Part shown: positions 1 to 8,400 of the stretch, in pieces | Layout: each line of letters starts with the position of its first letter | Position numbering within the stretch: the stretch's first letter is position 1 | Assembly: GCF_016097415.1 (NCBI RefSeq) | Contig: NZ_JAEHGE010000001.1 | Coordinates: forward strand, 2,653,157 to 2,717,156 | Direction: 5' to 3' | Source of the DNA: a sulfur-oxidizing endosymbiont of Gigantopelta aegis | GTDB lineage: Bacteria > Pseudomonadota > Gammaproteobacteria > GRL18 | DNA length: 64,000 bases | Program-made: the position numbers and the translations under genes | The notes under the pieces: generated by a model | The model's database searches: none | Told to the model about the DNA's origin: nothing | Seen by the model: the letters and a program-made list of their open reading frames with translations, nothing else

Positions 1-71
1 TGGCCATCGAGGGCTAAAAATACCGTTTTGGTGGCTTTTTTATGAGCATAAAATTATTTTGACACTATAAC

Positions 72-103
72 GAAAAAGCCACCTCAAGTGAGATGGCTTT
101 AAT
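72..103 (-). terminator. Rho-independent terminator of the PEP-CTERM gene
   Basis: Read on the minus strand, a hairpin (arms about 75-86 and 89-100, one mismatch) is followed by a short T run. It lies about 45 bases past the stop codon of the PEP-CTERM gene, as expected for its terminator. Confidence 0.6.
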
Positions 104-145
104 TGAGGAATGCTATCAGTGATAGCACTCAGCGGATTCAAGGTA

Positions 146-790
146 TTAGGCTTGAAGTTTTCGACGATTTATTGCAAATAAACCAATTAAGCCCAAACCC
201 ATCAGAGGAAATATTGACGGCTCTGGTATCTGTGCATCTACGTTAGACACAAGTAAGAAGCTTTTCTGACATGTTCCGCCTCGTGCGGTGCATGACCCGC
301 CTATGCTAGATGTAACTCCGATTACATTATCATAGAATTCTATTAATCCGCCAGATTTTGTATATATTATTCCTAGCTGATTCGTTATGTCACTAAGAAA
401 AAAAGCTGAAGAAGAATAATTGACACCGCCGCCAAATTGATTGGGAAAATCGGTGCTGTCGAGATTGAAATTATTACGATTGAAGCCTTGTGCAACGGGG
501 TCAAAACTGGCAGCAGCATAAAAGAAATCTAAAGCTTCTGTTTGCGATGCAATATGAAAGCCCTCATAGGTAGCTCCGATCTCAAGCAATGGTAAAAGAT
601 CCCCATACGTCGTCGATGCGAGTAAATCCCAGCCTAGGTATTGTTTACCTGTGTTTGTATTGGTAATTAAGTCAGTAGTATTATCATAAGATAAATCACC
701 CGTAACAATTATTGCATTTGCATTGCTAGCCAATGTCAAAGCTAATAATAATATTACCGTACTTAAAATGTGAGTTTTACCTAAATTCAT
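146..790 (-). CDS. PEP-CTERM sorting-domain protein
   Basis: A 214-residue exported protein. Residues 1-26 form a signal peptide (basic start, leucine-rich core, ANANA-type end). The C-terminus carries a PEP-CTERM tripartite signal: IPEPS, then a hydrophobic stretch (PLMGLGLIGLFAI), then a basic RRK tail. In this family the tail is recognised by an exosortase and the protein goes to the envelope or exopolysaccharide matrix. The 150-residue middle contains blocks such as YLGWDLLAS and a cysteine pair near residues 168 and 173. I recognise no catalytic domain. The start is supported by an AGGAA-type ribosome site 7 bases upstream. It is transcribed alone, with its own terminator. No exosortase lies in the window. 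Confidence 0.85.
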   Translation of the reverse strand: MNLGKTHILSTVILLLALTLASNANAIIVTGDLSYDNTTDLITNTNTGKQYLGWDLLASTTYGDLLPLLEIGATYEGFHIASQTEALDFFYAAASFDPVAQGFNRNNFNLDSTDFPNQFGGGVNYSSSAFFLSDITNQLGIIYTKSGGLIEFYDNVIGVTSSIGGSCTARGGTCQKSFLLVSNVDAQIPEPSIFPLMGLGLIGLFAINRRKLQA

Positions 791-1075
791 TGGTAGTTTC
801 CTAAGCTAATTTATGCTTTTAATTTTAAGCAAAATATAAGCTTAAAATAATTAATGTAATATAAAATCAATGGCTTGCAGATGTGTTTGTCACGATAGAT
901 GATCACTCGTTTGTCTGTTGAAACATTTAGTGCTCAATGCTAACGATAGACTTCTCACAACCGAGGGTATATTAATAAACTATTTTTGAAACCATGTCAA
1001 TTTTTTTATCATAATCAATAACTTGTCTCTTTATGCTAAAAATTGAACAAACAGGGTAAAACGAACCATAGACAT

Positions 1076-1756
1076 TTAGCGTCTTAAAATAGCAATCCAA
1101 CGCCAAACATTCAAGAGACTGGATAAAGCGGCGGCGACATAAGTGAGAGCGGCGGCTAATAATACCTGGCGAATAGCGATAAGATCCCGCTGGGTCATAT
1201 ATTCTCCCTCTACCAATAGTGGCAGTGCTTTATTAAAACTGGCATCAAATTCAACGGGTAGACTGATAATATGAACCACAACGGATGAGGCAATGCTCAA
1301 AATGCCAATTAGGGCGATAAAAACGCCAGCCAAAGGGGAACGAATGAAGGCGCCCAAAATGGGGGCGATAAATAGGGTGGCAGCGCCAAATTTTTGAAAT
1401 CGTTGGGAAACGATGACCATTTTACCGCGTAAGATCAACATTTCATCATTGCGAAAATCTTGTATGGCGTGACCAACTTCGTGGGCTGCAATGGCGATAG
1501 AAGTGAGTGATTTTCCATTATAATAGGCTTCACTTAAACGTACGGTTTTAGTTTGTGGATCATAGTGATCACCAGTATCGGTGATTTCCAGTGTCACAGG
1601 CAATTGGTAGCGTTCAATAAGGTGCTGGGCGAGTTCACCGCCTGTTCCAGGTAAATCTTTAATGTGTTTATCATGCTGTTTCATCACATATTTGACCCAC
1701 CATTGCGGGGCAAACACGAGTAAAACTATAATACAGATGAGGAAAATATAAATCAT
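1076..1756 (-). CDS. YugP-like membrane zinc metallopeptidase (Zn_peptidase_2)
   Basis: A 226-residue integral membrane protein. Residues 1-20 are a transmembrane segment. The zinc-binding motif HEVGH is at residues 92-96. Two hydrophobic helices follow (about 125-145 and 148-165), then LPVEFDASFNKAL, whose glutamate is the usual third zinc ligand in this family. A last helix lies near 195-215. Length and domain order match the YugP/DUF2268-like neutral metallopeptidases, whose substrates are largely unknown. A strong hairpin terminator separates it from adk upstream, so it is probably transcribed from its own promoter in the 50 bases before the start. Confidence 0.85.
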   Translation of the reverse strand: MIYIFLICIIVLLVFAPQWWVKYVMKQHDKHIKDLPGTGGELAQHLIERYQLPVTLEITDTGDHYDPQTKTVRLSEAYYNGKSLTSIAIAAHEVGHAIQDFRNDEMLILRGKMVIVSQRFQKFGAATLFIAPILGAFIRSPLAGVFIALIGILSIASSVVVHIISLPVEFDASFNKALPLLVEGEYMTQRDLIAIRQVLLAAALTYVAAALSSLLNVWRWIAILRR

Positions 1757-1810
1757 TGGCTTTATAGTATCATGTCTATAGATTGAAATTTATGATGATT
1801 TAATATAAAA

Positions 1811-1848
1811 AAGCCCCTATATTAATGAAAATATAGGGGCTTTTTTTG
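1811..1848 (-). terminator. Rho-independent terminator after adk
   Basis: A perfect 13-bp stem (1811-1823 with 1830-1842) with a six-base loop and T runs on both sides. It sits just past the adk stop codon and before the start of the metallopeptidase gene. It can work in either direction, but only the minus strand has a gene leading into it. Confidence 0.85.
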
Positions 1849-1868
1849 CATGGTGGATGGCTAATGCT

Positions 1869-2546
1869 TTATAGCGCCGCCATGATATTTTCAGTGACTT
1901 CCCCAATGGAAGGACCACCATCAATGGCTATTACTTTAGTATCGCCTCCCAGTGCCTTGAAGAAGTTTACTGCAGCCATCGTGCCGGTATTTTCGTCATA
2001 ATAAATATCATGACGCTTATCAACGGCATCTTCGTCCTGGTCATCAGCACGGGCAGATAATGCACCGCCACAGACGCGACAGACAATTTCACCGTCTTTT
2101 TCTACGGGCTTAATCGCATCAAAGGCAATATGGTTGGGGTGGTTATTGTCATTTTCACATAAACGACGCCCGGTAATACGTATTTTAGCGACATCACGTG
2201 GTAGCACGATTTCAATCACGTAGTCTAGCTTGATGTTAGCATCAGACAAGGCCTTTGCTAAGGTTTCTGCCTGAACTTTGTTACGTGGGAAGCCATCTAA
2301 TAACCAGCCATCTTTACAATCATCTTCTTTTAGACGATCTAAAATCATAGGGATGGTAATGTCATCAGGGACTAAATCACCACGGTCGATGTATTCTTTG
2401 GCTTTTTTCCCCAATTCAGTACCACCACCGATATTTTGGCGAAAAATAGCGCCGGATTCGATGTGAGCAGTATTGTATTTTTCCTGAACAATCGCACCTT
2501 GAGTGCCTTTACCACTACCGTTTGGTCCAAAAATTAATATATTCAT
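1869..2546 (-). CDS. adk: Adenylate kinase
   Basis: A 225-residue nucleoside monophosphate kinase that interconverts ATP and AMP with two ADP. The P-loop is GPNGSGKGTQ near residues 7-16. The AMP-binding region contains ESGAIFRQNI and DGFPRN (about 85-90). The LID (about 128-165) holds a cysteine pair in CRVCGG and an earlier cysteine in RRLCE, suggesting a metal-stabilised LID. This GPNGSGKGTQ variant differs from the classical E. coli GAPGAGKGTQ type but has all the expected elements. It is a single gene with its own terminator, divergent from the glutamate dehydrogenase gene. Confidence 0.9.
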   Translation of the reverse strand: MNILIFGPNGSGKGTQGAIVQEKYNTAHIESGAIFRQNIGGGTELGKKAKEYIDRGDLVPDDITIPMILDRLKEDDCKDGWLLDGFPRNKVQAETLAKALSDANIKLDYVIEIVLPRDVAKIRITGRRLCENDNNHPNHIAFDAIKPVEKDGEIVCRVCGGALSARADDQDEDAVDKRHDIYYDENTGTMAAVNFFKALGGDTKVIAIDGGPSIGEVTENIMAAL

Positions 2547-2771
2547 TGAGTTCCCTTTATTTATTTACAAAAAATTATCAATAATCCATCATATCATTAA
2601 GTCTCTCTAGTTTACTAGATGAGGAAATACCTCAAGTATGATATTTTTTGCTTATATTGTGTAAGAAATATATAGTTGATGGATTTTCTGCCATACTGAA
2701 TAATGTATCATTAGCGTATCTGAATAACGCTGATCTATATCAATGCTCATTTTTATCTTAAGGATGGACTG

Positions 2772-4193
2772 ATGACTAAAGTATTTAATGAACCCACGTT
2801 TAGAGATGGTGTTAACCTGATGGTTGATCGTGCCATTGCGGTCATGGGACTTGATGAGGGAGTGGCCAAGGCAATAAAGTCTTGCAATGCTGTGCTGCAA
2901 GTCCAGTTTCCGGTCAAAATTCGCGATAAAATTGAAGTCTTTACGGGTTGGCGAGCCACCCATAGTACCCATCGTTTACCCTCTAAAGGTGGCATACGCT
3001 ATGCGCCTTATGCGGATCAAAATGAAGTGGAAGCACTCGCGGCATTAATGACCTATAAGTGTGCGATTGTTGATGTACCCTTTGGTGGTTCAAAAGGTGC
3101 TTTGCTCATTGATCCTAGTCAATATTCTCGTGATGAACTGGAGCTAATCACTCGTCGTTTTACTTTAGAGCTGATTCGTAAAGGCTTCCTCAGCCCATCA
3201 ACCAATGTGCCTGCTCCGGATATTGGTACAGGACAGAGAGAAATGGCCTGGATGGCAGATACTTATAAACATTTACATCCTGATGACATTAATTATGTGG
3301 CCTGTGTTACCGGCAAGCCTATTCATCATGGTGGTATCCAAGGGCGTGTCGAAGCAACAGGGCGTGGTGTTCAATATGCTATTCAAGAATTTTTTCGCCA
3401 TGCAGATGACGTGAAAGAGGCTAATTTATCCGGTTCATTAGAGGGTAAAACCTGTGTAATACAAGGCTTTGGTAATGTTGGCTATCATGCAGCTAAATTT
3501 TTATCTGAAGAAGATGGCGTTAAAATCACTGCAATCATCGAGTATAATGGTGCTTTGATCAATGATGATGGTATTGATATTGAGCAACTACGTCAACACA
3601 TTGATGAACATGGTGGTGTGGAAACCTTTACCTGTGCTCACTTTGTAGAAGATGGCCATGCAGTACTGGAAAAAGAATGTGATATTTTGATTCCGGCCGC
3701 TTTAGAAAGTCAAATTACCATGGAAAATGCGTCACAAATTAACGCGAAATTAATTGTCGAGGCTGCTAATGGTCCTATTACCTTTGGTGCCGATGAAATT
3801 CTTGCCAAAAAAGGTGTCATTATTATTCCTGATGCTTATGCGAATGCCGGTGGTGTGACTGTTTCTTATTTTGAATGGATACGCAATATTTCTCATATCC
3901 GTTTTGGTCGCATGCAGCGTCGTCATGATGAAATGCGTGGTGCAGAAATGACCCGAGTGATTGAAGAAGCAACAGGGCGACATGTGTCGGATCAAATTCG
4001 CCATAGTATTAGTCGTGGTGCTGATGAGCTGGATTTAGTGCGCTCTGGTTTGGATGATACCATGCGTCTTGCCTATCAGGAAATTCGTGCAACGCGTGAA
4101 AATAATGATAATATTAAGGATTTACGCACCGCGGTTTATGTGACTGCCATAGAAAAAATATCACGCTCATATTTAGAAGTTGGCGTTTATTGA
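2772..4193 (+). CDS. gdhA: Glu/Leu/Phe/Val-type glutamate dehydrogenase
   Basis: A 473-residue cytosolic dehydrogenase converting 2-oxoglutarate plus ammonia to glutamate and back. The N-terminal substrate domain has KGGIRYAPYAD (about 74-84) and the catalytic-lysine region VPFGGSKGALLIDP (about 103-116). The Rossmann domain begins near residue 225, with GFGNVGYHAAKF as dinucleotide fold. The NAD-domain signature ILIPAALESQI and EAANGPIT follow. Start ATG is preceded by AAGGAT. The stop codon TGA overlaps a possible TTG start of roxA, so the two genes are probably cotranscribed. Coenzyme preference cannot be read from the sequence with certainty. Confidence 0.9.
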   Translation: MTKVFNEPTFRDGVNLMVDRAIAVMGLDEGVAKAIKSCNAVLQVQFPVKIRDKIEVFTGWRATHSTHRLPSKGGIRYAPYADQNEVEALAALMTYKCAIVDVPFGGSKGALLIDPSQYSRDELELITRRFTLELIRKGFLSPSTNVPAPDIGTGQREMAWMADTYKHLHPDDINYVACVTGKPIHHGGIQGRVEATGRGVQYAIQEFFRHADDVKEANLSGSLEGKTCVIQGFGNVGYHAAKFLSEEDGVKITAIIEYNGALINDDGIDIEQLRQHIDEHGGVETFTCAHFVEDGHAVLEKECDILIPAALESQITMENASQINAKLIVEAANGPITFGADEILAKKGVIIIPDAYANAGGVTVSYFEWIRNISHIRFGRMQRRHDEMRGAEMTRVIEEATGRHVSDQIRHSISRGADELDLVRSGLDDTMRLAYQEIRATRENNDNIKDLRTAVYVTAIEKISRSYLEVGVY

Positions 4194-4201
4194 GGTCAGG
4201 T

Positions 4202-5422
4202 TTGGAAAATACAAGTTCAGAAAGTACACACTTAAAAAGTAAAAAAAATAGCAGCCCTTTGGGTGACATGTCAGTCGCGACTTTTTTGGCCGAATACTGG
4301 CAAAAAAAACCGCTATTGATCAGAGGTGCTTTCCCTGATTTTGCAGCCCCATTATCACCTGATGAGCTTGCAGGACTTGCTTGCGAAGAGGATGTAAATT
4401 CTAGAATTGTGATAGAAAAGGGGGGCGAGCACCCCTGGCAAGCAATACATGGCCCCATGAATGATGATGTGTTTGCTAATATGCCAGAAACACATTGGAG
4501 TCTGGTGGTTAACGATCTGGAAAAGTATCTACCAGAGCTTGCTTGGATCACGGATAAATTCCGCTTTATTCCGGAATGGCATTTAGATGACCTCATGAGT
4601 AGTTATGCTGCGCCAGAAGGTTCGGTAGGTCCTCATGTTGACCTCTATGATGTGTTTATACTACAGGGTGAAGGTAAACGACGTTGGCAATTGAACACTC
4701 AGCCGGTTGCTGAAGATAACGTGATTCCGGATATTGCCATTCGGTTACAAAAAGAGTTTACTGCTGAAATTGAATGGATACTCGAGCCCGGCGATATGAT
4801 GTATATTCCCTCGGGAGTCTCCCATCATGGTGTTTCTATTGGTGAAAGCATGAGTTATTCAATCGGCTTTCGCGCTACGAGTCATGCAGATTTAGTGAAT
4901 GACTTTGTTGCTCATATCACCGATGGTTTGTCGATCAATAAAACCTATCAATTGCCGCATAATAAACAACAGGTGCATTCCAATGAAATATCCGCTGCAG
5001 CAATCGCTGAATTAAGACGTGTTTTTACAGAATACTTAGACCCCAATCATCCAGAATTGGCGCGTTGGTTTGGGAGTTATGTGAGTGACTCAAAAGTTGA
5101 TTATTTGCATCAATGTGAACAAAATGTTGACAATTTATCACAGCTAAAACAGTTATTGCTAGAACAAAATGCTGTTCTCATGCGCTACCCATCCAGTCGT
5201 TTTGCTTTTACACGAGACAGTGATCATTGCTTGCTCTTTGTTGATGGTCAGGATTTTAAAGTCTCAGAACAATTTGTTTATTGCTTATGCGATCAACGCA
5301 TTTTGGATCTCGATGTACTGGAAAAATCAGCCTCAGACAACGAACTCGATTTATTCATTAACCTTTACAATTCTGGCAAACTTTATCTTCAATATGAAGA
5401 TGATCAGGAGTGTGAGAGTTAA
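4202..5422 (+). CDS. roxA: Ribosomal protein uL16 arginine hydroxylase (cupin/JmjC oxygenase)
   Basis: About 406 residues. A 2-oxoglutarate/Fe(II) oxygenase of the YcfD/RoxA family, which hydroxylates an arginine of ribosomal protein L16 in E. coli. The iron-binding HxD is in GPHVDLYDVF and the distal histidine in PSGVSHHGVS. Other family blocks are SPDELAGLA, HWSLVVNDLE, DDLMSSYA and GKRRWQL, and a C-terminal dimerisation/winged-helix region follows. I chose the TTG at 4202 because GAGG lies six bases upstream. A TTG at 4190 overlaps the gdhA stop, and an ATG at 4268 would remove the start of the conserved N-terminus. The translational link to gdhA is unusual but plausible. Confidence 0.88.
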   Translation: MENTSSESTHLKSKKNSSPLGDMSVATFLAEYWQKKPLLIRGAFPDFAAPLSPDELAGLACEEDVNSRIVIEKGGEHPWQAIHGPMNDDVFANMPETHWSLVVNDLEKYLPELAWITDKFRFIPEWHLDDLMSSYAAPEGSVGPHVDLYDVFILQGEGKRRWQLNTQPVAEDNVIPDIAIRLQKEFTAEIEWILEPGDMMYIPSGVSHHGVSIGESMSYSIGFRATSHADLVNDFVAHITDGLSINKTYQLPHNKQQVHSNEISAAAIAELRRVFTEYLDPNHPELARWFGSYVSDSKVDYLHQCEQNVDNLSQLKQLLLEQNAVLMRYPSSRFAFTRDSDHCLLFVDGQDFKVSEQFVYCLCDQRILDLDVLEKSASDNELDLFINLYNSGKLYLQYEDDQECES

Positions 5423-5457
5423 TTTAGCTTGCTAAAATAGGGACTCCCGTGAATTGA

Positions 5458-8400
5458 ATGGAAATCATTTGCCCAAAGTGTCAGACATCGTATAAGAATG
5501 TCGCAGTAAAATTCAGCCATAAATCGGTACGCTGTAAAAAGTGTCAGCACCGCTTTACGGCTATTGATAGCAGTTCCCCGCAAGAAACTCAATTATACCC
5601 ACCTGAGCTTATACCTGATCCTACATCTTATTCTAAATCTGATCCTACATCTTATTCTAAATCTGATCCTATACCAGAAGGAACAATCGATCCCCAGGAA
5701 ACACGTCTGGCTGCTATGACTCATGAGAGTCAAACTGAATCAACAAAATCATTAAGCGATCATCTGCGTGGTGATAAGGCTAAGCGTGAGTCAACACTCA
5801 GTGTATTACTCAATTTAGGTTCAGAGCAGTTTTTCGATGAAAAAAAATTATTATCAGGTGGGGCGACAGATTGGCAAGCAGGAGATGTTTTACTTGATCG
5901 TTATGAAATAAAACGACTTTTAGGTGAAGGACAATTCGGCCAAGTTTTTCAAGTACGACATCGTGACTGGGGCTTAGACCTGGCCTTGAAGACGCCTAAG
6001 CAAAAAGCCTTATCCGCAGGCTTTGAAAGTATAGAGAAAGAAGCTGAAACCTGGGTGAATCTGGATTTACACCCCAATATTGTTAATTGTTATTATGTTC
6101 GTCGTATCGATGGTATTCCACAAATTTTTAGTGAATACGTTGATGGTGGCGACTTAAAAAACTTATTGAATAGTGGGCGTTTATATAAAACTGATCCTGA
6201 CAATACTTTATTATCGATTCTTGATATTGCCATTCAATTTGCCTGGGGATTAGAATATGCCCATCAGCAAGGTTTAATTCATCAAGATATAAAGCCTGCT
6301 AATGTGATGATAAGTTCAGAAGGTATTGTAAAAATTACTGATTTTGGCTTGGCCAAAGCCGGTGCAATGCTGGTCAATAATAAGCAAAGCTTAGTCGTTG
6401 CGGGAATGGGCATGACTCCGGCCTATGCATCCCCAGAACAACTGGCCGGCAAACCATTGACTTGGCGTACTGATTTATGGAGTTGGGGCGTTTGTGTTTT
6501 GGAGATGATGCTAGGCTATTGCTCTTGGGAAGCCGGTTCAATAGCTCCCGCAATATTGGATGCGTATAAGAAAAAACAACTGGATGAAAATCCGGCATTA
6601 GCATCTATCCCCGACGCATTATATGACTTATTAATGGCTTGTTTTAATGAGGATGAATCCAAACGTCCAGACAGTCTTCATGTTGTTGCTGATACCTTAG
6701 TGCAAATCTATAATACACTATCCGAAAAAAAATATAATAAAATACAGCCTCAGGGTGGTATAGGAACAGCCTCCAGCTTAAATAATCAGGCCATTTCATT
6801 ACTGGATTTAGGTCAGAAAAATGAAGCGGTAGATGCCTGGAATAATGCTTTATCTATAGAGCCAGGGCATTTTGAAAGCCTGTTTAATTTCCTCTTTTAT
6901 CAATGGAAATACGAAGGTTTAGAAGAACAAGACTATTTACAGAAAATAGAAATGTTGTTAGAGAATCGTCATAAAAGCAATATTTCTAAAAGCGATCTTC
7001 CTAGAAATAAGGCTCAACAAAAAGCAAGAATCAAGTTCGCATTAGCAAGTTTATACTTACACTTTTCATCATTTAAAAAAATACTATCGCTCTATCTCAC
7101 TGAAAAAAATCCTTTACAGTCCTTAGCTGATTTATCCTATGAAAATGAGAAAAAAATCGTAGGGCTAGCCTTATGTGAGCAATATCGGCTTGATAAAAAC
7201 GCCCCACATTGGCAATTGATTGCTAATTGCTTGAAAGATGTTATTGCAAGCAATGCTTCTGATCCCTATACAAATACAGCTTATACTTTGGCTTTACAAC
7301 GAAGTGGCCAAACACGCTTGGCAAACAAGTTCTTTAAGGCCAGTTCAGCGATGGGTATCATTCCCAGGCAATTAAAACAGGCTGTTGCTCTTTTTCTTCC
7401 GGGTTATGAAGTACTTTATCGCATTGCAAAAAAGAGTATCAGTTTTTCTCAATTTGTAAATAATGATGAAAATATTGTTCTCAATCAAGGGAGTCGATTA
7501 TTTCTTTGGAGTATAAAAGCTAAAAAGACGCTGAGAGAAATGTGTGGGCATATTGGAAAAATAACGGCCTTTTGCATCAGTAGTGATGAAAAACTACTAT
7601 TAACCGGTTCTGATCAGGGTGATGTAAGAATTTGGTCAATGCAAACGAGCGAATTACTGCACGTTTGGTCTGCCCATGATGAAGCGATTAATGCGCTACA
7701 AATTTCTGCCTGTGGACAATATGTTTGGACAACGTGTAATGACAGTCTATTGTACTTATGGCAGGTTGATAAGAAACAGCGCTTAAATTCATTCTATGGT
7801 GAAGGCCATAGTGGTGAAATTATGGCCATACATTTATCTCCTTTTGTTGGCTCCTCAGCGTCTGCTATAGAAGACACTTTAGTGCCTAATGGGCTGATTG
7901 CTTCTGCATCAGCCGACAATATCATACGTATTTGGGAGCTTGTTACAGGAAGAACTTTAATTCTTTTGTCGGGTCATAGCATGCCCGTTGGTGCGGTTCA
8001 ATGGCTTGATGAAACTCACGTCTTATCAGCAAGCTATGATAAAACTATTCGCTTATGGGATATTAGCTCTGGTCAGTGTCAGAAAGTCTACAAGGGCCAC
8101 CAGGGTATTGTTAATACTCTGAAAGCAGCCACAGAAGGTCACTTTTTTCTCTCCGGCAGTAGTGATGGTGACTTGCGCTATTGGGATATCAAAACAGCAT
8201 CGTCCTTTACCTTAACTCAATTCAATAGTGCTATTAGCCATATTAGCTTAGATCATTCTAATCACTTTGCTAGTGTAGTGACCTTATCCGGTGTGCATAT
8301 TGTAGAAACTAATAATATTTATCGCTATCATGCTACTTATTTATTTTCCTTGCCTGAATCGGCAATGGAAATTGATCAGCTGTCACGCTTATTTGAGCAG

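Noticed and set aside
2652-2995. Minus-strand reading frames overlapping the gdhA start
   Set aside because: They are antisense to the conserved N-terminus of glutamate dehydrogenase.
4114-4596. 160-residue minus-strand reading frame opposite gdhA/roxA
   Set aside because: It is the antisense shadow of conserved coding sequence and has no ribosome site or recognisable motifs.
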